Positions 1 to 9,648 of a stretch of 64,000 bases of DNA are shown piece by piece. The translations under genes were made by a program, and so were the position numbers. Below the pieces are notes generated by a model that ran no database searches, was not told the DNA's origin, and saw only the letters and a list, made by a program, of their open reading frames with translations. Source of the stretch: Listeria cossartiae subsp. cossartiae. Lineage in GTDB: Bacteria > Bacillota > Bacilli > Lactobacillales > Listeriaceae. Location: positions 1,302,001 through 1,366,000 of the forward strand of contig NZ_JAASUI010000001.1 in the NCBI RefSeq assembly GCF_014224155.1. The letters are read 5' to 3'. The number at the start of each line of letters is the position of its first letter. Position 1 is the first letter of the stretch.

Positions 1-924
1 GTTTCTCAGTTCTTTGATAATCGTATCGGCACCTTCACTTAGTAAATCTTCAGCTACTTGATTGCCTATATCGCTTGGATTGGCGCCTGTTTGTTCAGAT
101 TCAAGAATAACGGAACCATCGGCGTTACCAACTAAACCTTTAAAATGAATAGCATCACCTGTTTTCACTGCGAACCCAGCAATGGGGATTTCACAGCCAC
201 CGTTTAATTTTTTCAAGAAAACGCGCTCGGCTTCAACACATACGCCTGTTTCTTCATGATGAATAGATGCTAGCATATCTCGAATTTGCTGGTCACTTTT
301 GCGGCATTCGATAGCAAGTGCACCTTGACCAACTGCCGGCAAGCATAGTTCAGCCGGAATATCTTCCAGTTTTAAAGCCGTATTTTCCAACCACCCCATT
401 CGGGAAAGTCCCGCTTTCGCTAAGATGATGGCATCAAAGTTTTCTGCATGTAATTTTTGAAGGCGAGTATCAATGTTACCGCGAATCGGTTTAATAACAA
501 AATCTGGACAGTATTTAAGAAGTTGTGCTGCACGACGGAGACTACTCGTACCAATAACAGCGCCTTTTGGCAACTCATCTAAGCTGCTCACTTGGTTAAA
601 CACAAAGCAATCTAGCGGAGATTCACGTTTTGGAATCGCGCCAATAACAAGCCCTTCTTTCAAACTGGAAGGAACATCTTTCATACTATGTACCGCAAAA
701 TCAATTACTGTATCACTCAAAGCTTGCTCCACTTCGGAAACAAATAGGCCTTTCCCGCCAACTTTGCTCAGTGTGACGTCTAAAATCCGGTCTCCTTTTG
801 TGACAATTTCTTTTATTTCAAAATCGAATTCAGGATAATTTTCTTTGAGTTTGTTAATCACCCAATTAGACTGGGTTAAAGCTAATTTACTACGTCTAGA
901 ACCAACAATTATTTTTCGTTTCAT
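1..924 (-). CDS. hemC: Hydroxymethylbilane synthase, 3' end cut by window
   Basis: Porphobilinogen deaminase joins four porphobilinogens into hydroxymethylbilane in cytosolic heme synthesis. The frame is open for 308 codons from the ATG at 924 to the window edge, so only about one residue and the stop are missing, judging from the usual length of about 310. The dipyrromethane-cofactor cysteine is visible at residue 244 in GGCEIP (TGT at 193-195). A GAGGAG ribosome site lies in the end of hemA, and only 3 nt separate the two genes, so they are co-transcribed. In B. subtilis hemX lies between hemA and hemC; here it does not. Confidence 0.95.
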   Translation of the reverse strand, partial: MKRKIIVGSRRSKLALTQSNWVINKLKENYPEFDFEIKEIVTKGDRILDVTLSKVGGKGLFVSEVEQALSDTVIDFAVHSMKDVPSSLKEGLVIGAIPKRESPLDCFVFNQVSSLDELPKGAVIGTSSLRRAAQLLKYCPDFVIKPIRGNIDTRLQKLHAENFDAIILAKAGLSRMGWLENTALKLEDIPAELCLPAVGQGALAIECRKSDQQIRDMLASIHHEETGVCVEAERVFLKKLNGGCEIPIAGFAVKTGDAIHFKGLVGNADGSVILESEQTGANPSDIGNQVAEDLLSEGADTIIKELRN

Positions 925-927
925 CTG

Positions 928-2235
928 TTAACTCCTCGTTTCAGCTTGTTCTTTTTCTGTTACAGTTAGATCCGTTTCTGTTAAACCAAAGATACGTTTA
1001 AAATGCGCAATGCTTGTGTCTGCTTCCTCTTCCACTGACATTTCTTTTAATTCTGAGATAGGTTGTTTTAGCATTTGATTAATGATGCTTTTCATATGTT
1101 TTCCGATTTGGATGTATTCGCGTTCTGTTAGGCCGGGAAGTTTATTTTCTAGGCTAGTCATAGTAACTTCTTGCATATCTAGCGCTTTTTCACGCAAGGC
1201 ACGAATCACAGGAACGACACCAAGTTGTTTTTCCCATTCAAAAAAGCTTCGAACTTCTATCTCAATCGTATTTTCAAGCTCTTGAACAATTCTTTGGCGT
1301 TCTAATGAATTCGCACTTACAACTCCAGCTAAATCATCAATATCGTACAAATGGAAATTGGGAATATATGAACAATCATGTTCAACATTTCTTGGTAAAC
1401 CGATGTCAATCACAAGCATAGAACTCGCTTTTTGTTCCATTAATTCTTGCATGTCTGCTTGTTTGATGATTGGTTCTGAGGCGCTAGTTGATACAAGAAC
1501 GATATCTGCAAGCAATAAATGGTCATTCATATTTTCATATGCGCCCACTTTTGCTTGAAATTGATTAGCAAGCATTTCTGCATTGGCTTTAGTACGGTTG
1601 ATTATCGTTATATCTGCAATGCCACTTCCGGCGAGGTTTTGCAAAGCAAGTTCGCTCATTTCTCCTGCGCCAATAAGGACGATTTTTTTGTTATCTAAGG
1701 AACCATATAATTTTTTGGCAACTTCCACAGCTGCATAACTGACAGAAACGGCATTTTCGTTAATTTTCGTGTGGTGATGTACTTTTTTTGCAAAAGTAAC
1801 GACTTCACGGAAAAGTTTATTTAAAAGTGTACCTGTTGTACCGGTTTGTTTGGCGATTTCGAATGCATGTTTTACTTGTCCGAGAATTTGCGTTTCCCCA
1901 AGTACAAGTGAATCGAGTCCCGCGGTTACTTTATATAAATGATTGACGGCGGCTGTTTCTTCATGGAAAAACAAATAAGGCTCAATTTTTTCCATATCCA
2001 TTTGAAACCAATTAGCCATAAAACGTTTTAGGTAATATCTTCCTGTATGTAATTGATCGACAACTGCAACAATTTCGGTTCGATTGCATGTTGAAATAAT
2101 AACATTTTCGAGGATACTTTTTTCCTGCAGTAATGTTACTAAGGCCATTTCTTCTTCGGTTTCTTTAAAAACTAATTTTTCGCGGATGTCGATTGGTGCT
2201 GTGTGATGATTCAGCCCCATGGTGAGAATAAACAT
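928..2235 (-). CDS. hemA: Glutamyl-tRNA reductase
   Basis: It reduces Glu-tRNA to glutamate-1-semialdehyde with NADPH, the first committed step of C5 heme synthesis. The 435 aa are full length. The N-terminal catalytic domain has the nucleophile Cys50 in STCNRTE and a conserved GLDSLVLGETQILGQ block. A Rossmann domain follows with VLIGAGEMSELA near 186, then a C-terminal helical dimerisation domain. The ATG at 2235 has a strong AGGAGG about 8 nt upstream. It has its own promoter, and the preceding ysxC ends in a terminator. It runs into hemC with a 3-nt gap. Confidence 0.97.
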   Translation of the reverse strand: MFILTMGLNHHTAPIDIREKLVFKETEEEMALVTLLQEKSILENVIISTCNRTEIVAVVDQLHTGRYYLKRFMANWFQMDMEKIEPYLFFHEETAAVNHLYKVTAGLDSLVLGETQILGQVKHAFEIAKQTGTTGTLLNKLFREVVTFAKKVHHHTKINENAVSVSYAAVEVAKKLYGSLDNKKIVLIGAGEMSELALQNLAGSGIADITIINRTKANAEMLANQFQAKVGAYENMNDHLLLADIVLVSTSASEPIIKQADMQELMEQKASSMLVIDIGLPRNVEHDCSYIPNFHLYDIDDLAGVVSANSLERQRIVQELENTIEIEVRSFFEWEKQLGVVPVIRALREKALDMQEVTMTSLENKLPGLTEREYIQIGKHMKSIINQMLKQPISELKEMSVEEEADTSIAHFKRIFGLTETDLTVTEKEQAETRS

Positions 2236-2272
2236 TCGATAATCCTCCTAAAATTAAATTGAACTCTAATAC

Positions 2273-2301
2273 ATTCTACCACTTTTCGATGTGTACACCA
2301 A
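2273..2301 (-). promoter_or_regulatory. hemA promoter
   Basis: Reading the minus strand: -35 TTGGTG (2296-2301), 17-nt spacer, extended -10 TGG TAGAAT (hexamer 2273-2278). It lies between the ysxC terminator and the hemA start. I see no PerR or Fur box here. Confidence 0.6.
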
Positions 2302-2325
2302 ATAGTCCGTTTTTGTATTTAGACG

Positions 2326-2359
2326 GAAAAAAGAGCTGGATTTTTCATTCCAACTCTTT
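2326..2359 (-). terminator. ysxC terminator
   Basis: Minus-strand hairpin AAAGAGTTGGA / TCCAGCTCTTT with an 8-nt loop, followed by a T run. It begins 3 nt after the ysxC stop. Confidence 0.85.
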
Positions 2360-2362
2360 CTA

Positions 2363-2947
2363 TTATTCCATTCCTTCTTTGATAAACTGCCATGCTTCGT
2401 CTTTTCCCATTTTTGTTTCAGAGGAGAATAAGACAAATTTGTCGTCTGGATCAAAATCCAAAGTTTCACGGACAATTTTAGCATTTTTTTGCCATTTACT
2501 GCGCGGGATTTTGTCTGCTTTTGTTGCTACAACGATGACAGGAATATCGTAATACTTTAGAAATTCATACATCATTCGGTCATCTTCTGTTGGCTTATGA
2601 CGTAAATCAACAATTTGGATGACACCACGAAGTTGCTCGCGAGAAGTGATATATGTTTCAATCATGACGCCCCATTTTTCTCGCTCAGTTTTCGATACTT
2701 TTGCGAAACCATAACCTGGTACATCGACGAAGAAAAGTGCTTCTTCAATTTTATAAAAATTTAGTGTTTGTGTTTTACCGGGTTTTTGCGAAATTCTTGC
2801 CATACTTTTGCGGCGAATCATCGTATTAATAAAAGATGATTTTCCAACGTTTGATCGACCTGCAAGTGCATATTCTGGAAGGTCTGTTTCGGGATATTGC
2901 TCTGGTCGAACAGCGCTTATTATTAGTTCTACATTATTTACATCCAT
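2363..2947 (-). CDS. ysxC: Ribosome-assembly GTPase YsxC/EngB
   Basis: Small TrmE-Era-class GTPase (also yihA, engB) needed for late 50S subunit assembly. In the 194-aa form the P-loop GRSNVGKS is at 30-37, the G2 Thr at about 59, the G3 DVPG at 75-78 and the G4 TKAD near 143. I chose the ATG at 2947 because AGGATGG sits 8 nt upstream. The in-frame ATG at 2971 would add 8 residues but has no ribosome site. A TATACT at about 2985-2990 could be its -10. It lies downstream of thrS, beyond the thrS terminator. Confidence 0.95.
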
Positions 2948-3015
2948 AATTTTCCATCCTGTTCTATTCATTATCTTTTACTAGTATAACGGAAAAAGAG
3001 GAAAAAAGCACCATG

Positions 3016-3049
3016 AAAAAATACTGCCCCATTGTGAGACAGTATTTTT
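3016..3049 (-). terminator. thrS terminator
   Basis: Minus-strand hairpin with arms AAAAATACTG and CAGTATTTTT immediately after the thrS stop, ending in a T run. Confidence 0.85.
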
Positions 3050-3053
3050 CGAA

Positions 3054-4976
3054 TTAATATTTGCTTACTTCAGCTACTACTTGTGCAATAAAGGCATCTA
3101 AATCCATTGTTTCTGAATCCTTAGAACCGTAACGGCGAACGTTGACCGAACCAGCTTCTACTTCTTGATCTCCAAGTACTAATGCATAAGGGATTTTCTT
3201 TGTTTGTGCTTCACGGATTTTATAACCTAATTTTTCATTGCGGTCATCTACTTCCGAGCGAAGTCCAGCGCGTTGCAATTTATCTTGTACGCCTTTTGCA
3301 TAATCTAAATGGGCATCTGCGTTTACTGGGATAAGTTCCATTTGGACTGGAGCTAACCAAGTTGGGAAAGCACCTTTGTATTCTTCAATTAGATATGCGA
3401 CAAAGCGTTCCATTGTCGATACAACACCGCGGTGAATAACGACTGGACGATGTTTTTCGCCATCTTCGCCGATATAAGTTAAATCGAAGCGTTCTGGAAG
3501 TAAGAAGTCCAGTTGTACAGTGGAAAGAGTTTCTTCTTTTCCGATAGCAGTTTTTACTTGAACGTCTAGTTTAGGACCGTAAAATGCTGCTTCTCCTTCT
3601 GCTTCAAAGTAATCCATTTCCATTTCGTCCATTGCGGATTTAAGCATTGATTGCGCTTTTTCCCACATAGCATCATCGTCAAAATATTTTTCTGTATTTT
3701 TCGGATCACGGTAGCTTAAACGGAAAGAATAATCTTTAATATCAAAGTCTTTATATACTTCTAAAATTAGTTCGACAACGCGTTTGAATTCGTCTTTAAT
3801 TTGGTCTGGACGAACAAATACGTGCGCATCATTTAAAGTCATTCCACGAACACGTTGTAATCCAGAAAGTGCTCCACTCATTTCGTAGCGGTGCATCATA
3901 CCAAGCTCAGCAATACGAATTGGTAATTCACGGTAGCTATGGATGTCGTTTTTATATATCATCATGTGATGCGGACAGTTCATTGGACGTAAAACAAGTT
4001 CTTCGTTGTCCATTTTCATTGTTGGGAACATATCTTCATGGTAGTGATCCCAGTGACCACTTGTTTTGTAAAGTTCCACGTTTGCCATAATTGGAGTGTA
4101 AACGTGATTGTAACCAAGACGTTCTTCTTTATCCACGATGTAACGTTCGATAACGCGGCGGATAGTCGCACCTTTTGGCAACCAAAGTGGAAGTCCTTGA
4201 CCAACTTCAATGCTGTTTGTAAATAAATCTAGTTCTTTCCCTAGTTTACGATGGTCACGCTCTTTGGCTTCTTTTTGCATTTGGATAAATTCTTTTAAGC
4301 CGTTTTTATCAAAGAAAGCTGTGCCGTAAATACGTTGAAGCATTTTGTTATTGCTGTCTCCGCGCCAGTATGCACCAGCCACGCTTAATAATTTAAACAC
4401 TTGGATTTTACCAGTCGAAGGAACATGGACGCCACGGCAAAGGTCGAAAAACTCGCCTTGAGTGTAAATTGTCACTGTTTCATCTTCTGGAATCGCTTCG
4501 ATAAGTTCTAATTTGTAATGGTCGCCGATTGCTTGGAAACGTTTAATCGCTTCTTCGCGAGAAACAACTTCACGCTCGATTGGCACATTTTCACGAACAA
4601 TTTTTTGCATTTCTTTTTCGATTTCAACGAGTGATTCGTCACTAATAACTGCTTCTGTATCAATATCATAGTAAAAACCAGATTCAATCGCTGGTCCAAC
4701 GCCAAACTTCACATCTGGATAAAGTCGTTTTAATGCTTGTGCCATTAAATGAGCTGTACTGTGACGCAAAATACCAAGCGCGTCTTCATGATCTGGAGTA
4801 ACGATTTCGATTGCTCCGTCCTCGTGAATTGGTGTTACTAAATCAAGTAATTCCCCATTTAATTTACCTGCTAATGCTTTCTTTTTTAGCCCTGGGCTGA
4901 TGGAAGCAGCAATATCCGCTGTTGAAACGCCTGGCTCGAATTCTTTTACTGCACCGTCCGGAAATGTAATTTTCAT
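3054..4976 (-). CDS. thrS: Threonyl-tRNA synthetase
   Basis: Class II synthetase that charges tRNA-Thr. All domains are present in 640 aa: TGS (about 1-61), the N2 editing domain with HSTAHLMAQ near 73, the catalytic core with the zinc-site region around [11 protein letters not shown] and [12 protein letters not shown], and a C-terminal anticodon-binding domain ending near RRYGSKDS. The ATG at 4976 has a GGAGAG ribosome site. It is a single-gene unit with its own promoter, a T-box leader and a terminator, so uncharged tRNA-Thr should control it. Confidence 0.98.
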   Translation of the reverse strand: MKITFPDGAVKEFEPGVSTADIAASISPGLKKKALAGKLNGELLDLVTPIHEDGAIEIVTPDHEDALGILRHSTAHLMAQALKRLYPDVKFGVGPAIESGFYYDIDTEAVISDESLVEIEKEMQKIVRENVPIEREVVSREEAIKRFQAIGDHYKLELIEAIPEDETVTIYTQGEFFDLCRGVHVPSTGKIQVFKLLSVAGAYWRGDSNNKMLQRIYGTAFFDKNGLKEFIQMQKEAKERDHRKLGKELDLFTNSIEVGQGLPLWLPKGATIRRVIERYIVDKEERLGYNHVYTPIMANVELYKTSGHWDHYHEDMFPTMKMDNEELVLRPMNCPHHMMIYKNDIHSYRELPIRIAELGMMHRYEMSGALSGLQRVRGMTLNDAHVFVRPDQIKDEFKRVVELILEVYKDFDIKDYSFRLSYRDPKNTEKYFDDDAMWEKAQSMLKSAMDEMEMDYFEAEGEAAFYGPKLDVQVKTAIGKEETLSTVQLDFLLPERFDLTYIGEDGEKHRPVVIHRGVVSTMERFVAYLIEEYKGAFPTWLAPVQMELIPVNADAHLDYAKGVQDKLQRAGLRSEVDDRNEKLGYKIREAQTKKIPYALVLGDQEVEAGSVNVRRYGSKDSETMDLDAFIAQVVAEVSKY

Positions 4977-5019
4977 ACTAATCTCTCCTTTTCTTTTTTA
5001 AATGTGGTTAGGAGGGCAA

Positions 5020-5285
5020 AATAAAAAACCCATCCCTCCTGTTGTCAAGGGACGAGTTTATGCTCGTGGTTCCACCCAAGATTCAGAAATAGCTAAAAAT
5101 AACTACTTCACTCTTGTCGCTTATAACGGAGCGATCCGTCTATTATTACTAGTAAAAAACGTTCCTAATAGAAGTTCCAAGGTGGTCCAAATTTAAGTTC
5201 CAATAGAAGGTTCCCAGCTAGCCCTTCCTCTCTAAAATTTTCCGTTAAATTGGTTGTCCTTTTCATCACTTTGTTTTTATATTAC
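5020..5285 (-). promoter_or_regulatory. T-box leader of thrS
   Basis: The signature GGGTGGAACCACG reads on the minus strand at 5065-5077. It is followed by the antiterminator/terminator switch (TCCCT / AGGGA stem, then six T at about 5022-5027). AGAGAG near the 5' end fits stem I. Two consecutive ACC threonine codons in GGACCACC (about 5181-5188) are the likeliest specifier; I could not fold the stem to choose between them. The leader explains the roughly 350-nt gap between thrS and dnaI. Confidence 0.93.
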
Positions 5286-5290
5286 TTCAC

Positions 5291-5319
5291 ATTATAAGCC
5301 CGATTAAACATATTTGCAA
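5291..5319 (-). promoter_or_regulatory. thrS promoter
   Basis: Minus-strand TTGCAA (5314-5319), 17-nt spacer, perfect TATAAT (5291-5296). It sits just upstream of the T-box leader and overlaps nothing but the dnaI 3' flank. Confidence 0.85.
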
Positions 5320-5326
5320 GCACTTT

Positions 5327-6250
5327 TTAGAAACGACGATTTTTACCTTCTAAGTTGACCTCTTTCGACAAATAGCGCACGCGTTCCATGATTCTGCGAG
5401 CTTTTAGTTTTTCTTCCATACCGTTTTGAGCAAACATTAAATGATTTTCAAGTTGATCCATATTGTAATTAGACGAGAAGAACGTTGGTAATTCCTCTTG
5501 CATCCGGAACTGCAAAATCGCACCAAGTACTTCATCACGTGTCCAAGCCGTCATCGATTCTGCCCCGATATCATCGAGCATCAACACTTCTGTTTCTTTC
5601 GCGAATTGGATTTTTTCACCAACAGTATTGTCAGAAATAGACTGTTTCACTTCGCGCATGAACTCTGGTAAATAAACGAGTGTCGTCGAAATCCCTTTCA
5701 AGGCAAGCTCTTTCGCAAGCGCGCCTAATAAATATGATTTCCCGGTCCCAAAGCTACCATGAATAAATAAACCTTTCGCGCGTTCCCCGTTTTTGGCAGG
5801 ATAATTATCTAAAAATTGGTAAGCTTCCACAAGAGCCAACTGACGTGATTCTTCATCTGTATAAAAGTCAGCTAAACTCGCATCGACTACTTGTTTCGGC
5901 ATATAGAGCGAACGGATTCTCCGCTCCACAGCACGGCGCTTCTCTTCTTCCATTTTCTCTTTCGTCGGATAATAGGTGACGGTGATGAATTCGCCATTAA
6001 GAACAAGTTTTGGTGCGTAGCCAGGCATTAATGTTTCTTCTTGCTCGCTAAACTTTTTATGTTGCGTCATAAATTCATATAAATTAGATAGGTTTTGATT
6101 CACTAATTGCTCGGTGATTTCTTCTTTGTGCTCCTTGAAAAAGTCTTGAATTGGTTGATAATGGAGAACTTGCTGTTTTAACCCTTGGTATTCTTTTTCA
6201 AAGTCGCGTCCTTCAAAAAGCTGTCCTAATGTTCTTTCGATGTTATCCAT
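5327..6250 (-). CDS. dnaI: Primosomal helicase loader DnaI
   Basis: AAA+ ATPase that loads the replicative helicase at oriC and at restart sites with DnaB and DnaD. In the 307-aa form the helicase-binding N-terminal domain covers about 1-130, Walker A GSFGTGKS is at 165-172, and Walker B LMLDDIGAE is near 225. I chose the ATG at 6250 (AGGTG 6 nt upstream) over the GTG at 6259, which abuts dnaB. The whole protein has no cysteine, although B. subtilis DnaI binds zinc through cysteines in its N-terminal domain. It is the last gene of nrdR-dnaB-dnaI. Confidence 0.95.
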   Translation of the reverse strand: MDNIERTLGQLFEGRDFEKEYQGLKQQVLHYQPIQDFFKEHKEEITEQLVNQNLSNLYEFMTQHKKFSEQEETLMPGYAPKLVLNGEFITVTYYPTKEKMEEEKRRAVERRIRSLYMPKQVVDASLADFYTDEESRQLALVEAYQFLDNYPAKNGERAKGLFIHGSFGTGKSYLLGALAKELALKGISTTLVYLPEFMREVKQSISDNTVGEKIQFAKETEVLMLDDIGAESMTAWTRDEVLGAILQFRMQEELPTFFSSNYNMDQLENHLMFAQNGMEEKLKARRIMERVRYLSKEVNLEGKNRRF

Positions 6251-6259
6251 ATTCTTCAC

Positions 6260-7645
6260 CTACCTTTTATTTAGTCGTTCTTTAATTTCACGAACTTGAT
6301 CTTCGAGAGTTTGTTTTTCTTTGTCAGTCATTTTATTTTCTGCCGGAGCAACTTGTTCTTTATCAAACCAATCCGGTAAAATTTCTTTTCGAGTTGATTT
6401 TTGATAATTTCGGTTGTAATTATTCGCTTTAGGTGTAGCTGGTTCTTCTTGTAGACGTTTGTATTTTTCGTGCTCTTGCCATGCGAGATCCATTGCCTCT
6501 TTGGCGGTTTTCACGTTTTTTCGTTTCCAGTGAGCTGCGATAGTCATCATATAATTCTTGGAAAGTTTGCGGTCGAGGCGAAGTAACACGTATTCAATTA
6601 GCACATTCATCACGGGAACCGGTAAATTTTGCTGATTCATCACTTCTTCTACGACGCGCAAATCGGTTTCAGCAGGCACTGCACCATCTGAAATATCGAC
6701 CAACAATTGAAATGGCGTGATGCTCTCTAAGTAAACTTGTAATGCTTCCTCGTCATTCAATGCTTCTTCTGTTTCTCGGCTGACCGGTGTTTCCTGCTTC
6801 ATTTGCAGTTTTGGCGGTGCTCCATTTTCAATTGTATAGCCTTCGCGAACGATTTTTCGCAAATAAACAATGTCGATTTCGCCGTTCGCATCTAGCGCAC
6901 GATACAAATAGCTTGGCATGTCTTTTTCAGAAACTTGGTAAATTCCGTGCAATTTTAAAATCGTTTGGCGCACTTCTTTTGTTATTTTTTCGCGAGCAAT
7001 CATCCCCGGCGATAGCAAACTTAAAAATAAATTAAAATCAAAACTAGCGTCATCAAATTCAATTTCTTTCGGCGTCACTTTATCCACTAATACTTGGCTG
7101 GACTCAGATGGAACAGCACTGCTTCCGCCTTTAAATGGTTCAAAAACGTCTTGGAATGAACGAGTAATTTCGCTATATGTAGTTGTTTCAAATGTCTCAT
7201 CTGCAAAAAAGCGACGCAAACGTTGAAACTGCGCATTGCCAATTTTGCTATATAAATAAATATTTAATAAACCATCTGAAAAAAACTTTTCTGGTGATAA
7301 CGGTGGCAAGATTTCGTAAATATAAAAGCGTTGGTCATGCTCGGTTTTCACATAACTTTTTAAAAGACCTAAGCCTTCTAGTTTTAGTCGTGCCTCGAAT
7401 AACGCTTTCAAACTAATATCAAGCATATTTAAAAGTTGGACGTGCGAATGCGCTTCTGACCAAAGTCTGTTTTCTTCCACTTCTGTGAACAGTGTTTGGT
7501 ATAAAGCAAGACATTCCGCCCCCATTAGCGGTTGGTATAACATGGTAATTATTTTTCTGTCGGCGCCCGTCAAGATTCCACTTGCCTTCACTTGATAGCT
7601 GTCTACCGCTTGAAGTTCCATCCAAAATTCCGTCAATTTACTCAC
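6260..7645 (-). CDS. dnaB: Replication initiation/membrane attachment protein DnaB
   Basis: Firmicute DnaB (not the helicase) works with DnaD and DnaI to recruit helicase at oriC. The 461 aa match the family's usual length of about 470: an N-terminal winged-helix region, a middle helical domain, and a basic, Gln/Glu-rich tail. The GTG start at 7645 overlaps the nrdR stop by 4 nt (GTGA). A TTG three codons later has AGGTGA at a better spacing and is a real alternative. The frame runs directly into dnaI. Confidence 0.93.
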   Translation of the reverse strand: MSKLTEFWMELQAVDSYQVKASGILTGADRKIITMLYQPLMGAECLALYQTLFTEVEENRLWSEAHSHVQLLNMLDISLKALFEARLKLEGLGLLKSYVKTEHDQRFYIYEILPPLSPEKFFSDGLLNIYLYSKIGNAQFQRLRRFFADETFETTTYSEITRSFQDVFEPFKGGSSAVPSESSQVLVDKVTPKEIEFDDASFDFNLFLSLLSPGMIAREKITKEVRQTILKLHGIYQVSEKDMPSYLYRALDANGEIDIVYLRKIVREGYTIENGAPPKLQMKQETPVSRETEEALNDEEALQVYLESITPFQLLVDISDGAVPAETDLRVVEEVMNQQNLPVPVMNVLIEYVLLRLDRKLSKNYMMTIAAHWKRKNVKTAKEAMDLAWQEHEKYKRLQEEPATPKANNYNRNYQKSTRKEILPDWFDKEQVAPAENKMTDKEKQTLEDQVREIKERLNKR

Positions 7646-8106
7646 CTATCTTTATTTTTTTCCATCAAATCTTTTAATTCTTCGACAAACACACTAATAT
7701 CTTTAAACTGGCGATAAACCGAAGCAAAGCGCACGTAGGCAACTTCATCCAGACTCGCTAATTTATTCATTACTTTTTCACCAATTAAGTCGGAAGCGAT
7801 TTCGCTGTCGCCAATATTTCTTAATTCGCGCTCCACTTCATTGACAATTTCTTCAATTTGTTCCGCACTAACTGGCCGTTTTTCACAGGCTCTGATTAAG
7901 CCACGTCTTACTTTTTCACGAGCAAATTCTTCTCTTGCTCCGTCTTTTTTTACAACTATTAAAGGACTCTCTTCTACCTTTTCAAAAGTGGTAAAACGAA
8001 ATCCGCATTTTTCACATTCACGTCGTCTTCTGATGGAATTGCCATCATCGGCCGGTCTTGAGTCTACAACACGCGTGCCATTATATTTACAAGTAGGACA
8101 TCTCAC
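7642..8106 (-). CDS. nrdR: Transcriptional repressor NrdR
   Basis: Zinc-ribbon/ATP-cone repressor of ribonucleotide reductase genes; it senses ATP and dATP. In 154 aa the zinc ribbon has Cys3, Cys6, Cys31 and Cys34, and the ATP-cone covers about 49-139. The GTG start at 8106 is preceded by TAGGAGTGA. The Firmicute linkage to dnaB-dnaI ties dNTP supply to replication initiation. I see no NrdR box pair near its own promoter. Confidence 0.97.
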   Translation of the reverse strand: MRCPTCKYNGTRVVDSRPADDGNSIRRRRECEKCGFRFTTFEKVEESPLIVVKKDGAREEFAREKVRRGLIRACEKRPVSAEQIEEIVNEVERELRNIGDSEIASDLIGEKVMNKLASLDEVAYVRFASVYRQFKDISVFVEELKDLMEKNKDR

Positions 8107-8158
8107 AAAAAATCACTCCTATCCCTAGCATTTCTCTATCTGTTTATTTGTATGCCTC

Positions 8159-8167
8159 ATTATACCA
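8159..8167 (-). promoter_or_regulatory. nrdR-dnaB-dnaI promoter (extended -10)
   Basis: Minus-strand TGG TATAAT, with a perfect -10 hexamer at 8159-8164. The -35 region is weak and would lie at the end of coaE. This is the only good promoter between coaE and nrdR. Confidence 0.6.
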
Positions 8168-8184
8168 TGTGAAACTAAGGGTGG

Positions 8185-8787
8185 CTATTTGTTCTTAACA
8201 AAACGTTCGATAAAAGTAAGAACTTGCTTTCGTGTCTTTTCAAGTGACGTATTATTATCAATCACAAAATCCGCTTTTTTGGCCTTTTCATCAATGCTCA
8301 TTTGGCTATTAATTCTTGCTAAAGCTTCTTCTTTTGTTAAATCATTTCGCTTCATTAAGCGCTTTAACTCTGTTTCTGGGGTTGTCCAAACAACGACAAT
8401 CTGATCAACTAACGATTCTAAATGACTTTCAAACAACAGCGGAATATCAAAAAAAACAATTTCCTCGCCCGCTTTAAAATAACGTTCACGCTCCGCTAAC
8501 ATATAGTCTTTCACACGAGGATGCGTAATTTCATTTAACTTTTCGCGTTTTTCTTTATCATTAAAAATAATTTCTGCTAGTTTTGGACGATTTAACGTGC
8601 CATCTGCTAGCAAAATTTCTGCGCCAAAGTAGGCAACAATTTCCGCCAGCCCATCCGTTCCAGGTTCCACGACTTTCCGAGCCGCCACATCTGCATCCAC
8701 TAGCGGAATACCAGCTTGCTGAATCATGTTACTCACAGTTGATTTCCCTGTTGCCACACTTCCTGTTAACCCAATTGTTTTACCCAT
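8185..8787 (-). CDS. coaE: Dephospho-CoA kinase
   Basis: It phosphorylates the ribose of dephospho-CoA, the last step of CoA synthesis. The P-loop GSVATGKS is at residues 9-16 of 200. The ATG at 8787 starts the canonical MGKTIGLTG N-terminus. A longer reading from 8844 would overlap mutM and add 19 unmatched residues. It is the third gene of polA-mutM-coaE, 16 nt after mutM. I see no strong terminator behind it. Confidence 0.96.
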   Translation of the reverse strand: MGKTIGLTGSVATGKSTVSNMIQQAGIPLVDADVAARKVVEPGTDGLAEIVAYFGAEILLADGTLNRPKLAEIIFNDKEKREKLNEITHPRVKDYMLAERERYFKAGEEIVFFDIPLLFESHLESLVDQIVVVWTTPETELKRLMKRNDLTKEEALARINSQMSIDEKAKKADFVIDNNTSLEKTRKQVLTFIERFVKNK

Positions 8788-8803
8788 GATTCCAGCTCGC
8801 TTT

Positions 8804-9625
8804 CTACTTTTGACAACTCGGGCAAAAATGCGTCCCGCGTCCATTTAATTTAATTTTTTCGATTGGTGTCCCACAAATAACACACGATTCGCCTGTTTTT
8901 CCGTACACTTTTAGTTTATCTTGGTACTGGCCTAGTTTCCCTTGAGAGTTCACATAAGTTCTAACCGTCGACCCACCAAGCGCAACTGCTTCCGTCATAA
9001 TGCTTTTGGTCGCTTCAAAAATCCGTTTAATTTCTTTGTCAGAAAGCGAATTTGCCGCTCTTTCCGGACGCACTTTTGCTGCAAAACAAATTTCGTCCGC
9101 GTAAATATTTCCTACTCCAGCGACTAATTTTTGATCAAGCAAAGCCGTTTTGATAGCGCGGCTTGTTTTCTTCACGCCTGTTGCAAAATCAGCTAAGGTA
9201 AATGCTGGGGTTAACGGCTCTGGTCCTAATTTTTTTATCGACCGTGTTTCCGCCTCGCCGTATTTACTAGTCACTTCCATCGTTCCGAACTTCCGCACAT
9301 CTAAAAAGCGTAATTCCGTGTGGTCTTCAAAATGAAAAATAATATGCGTATGCTTGCTAACTTCTTCGTTCTCATCCATTAAACGGAATTTACCTTCCAT
9401 GCGCAAATGAGATAAAATCGTACAGTTCGTCAAATCAAACAGCAAAAATTTGCCACGACGGCGCACGTCTTCTATTTCTTGCCCGACAAGCATATGAACA
9501 AATTCATCGGGCGGTGTAGCGACAATCATTTTTGGGACACGGACAATTACTTGATCTATTTTTTTACCTGGGACTAGTTCTTGTAATGTTGCGCGGACAT
9601 TTTCTACTTCCGGCATTTCTGGCAT
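8804..9625 (-). CDS. mutM: Formamidopyrimidine-DNA glycosylase
   Basis: Fpg/MutM excises 8-oxoguanine and cleaves the abasic site. In 273 aa, the N-terminal proline after the removed Met (MPEMPEVE) is the Schiff-base nucleophile, with the catalytic Glu beside it. The C-terminal zinc finger has Cys248, Cys251, Cys268 and Cys271. The ATG at 9625 has a GGGGAG site. It lies 23 nt after polA, a repair-gene pairing common in Firmicutes. Confidence 0.97.
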   Translation of the reverse strand: MPEMPEVENVRATLQELVPGKKIDQVIVRVPKMIVATPPDEFVHMLVGQEIEDVRRRGKFLLFDLTNCTILSHLRMEGKFRLMDENEEVSKHTHIIFHFEDHTELRFLDVRKFGTMEVTSKYGEAETRSIKKLGPEPLTPAFTLADFATGVKKTSRAIKTALLDQKLVAGVGNIYADEICFAAKVRPERAANSLSDKEIKRIFEATKSIMTEAVALGGSTVRTYVNSQGKLGQYQDKLKVYGKTGESCVICGTPIEKIKLNGRGTHFCPSCQK

Positions 9626-9648
9626 ATATAAACTCCCCGTTTCTCTAT

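Noticed and set aside
473..838. 121-codon plus-strand ORF antisense to hemC
   Set aside because: Shadow frame; the minus-strand reading is a clear HemC.
5002..5196. 64-codon plus-strand ORF over the thrS T-box
   Set aside because: It is antisense to a conserved T-box leader, has no ribosome site and no plausible protein character.
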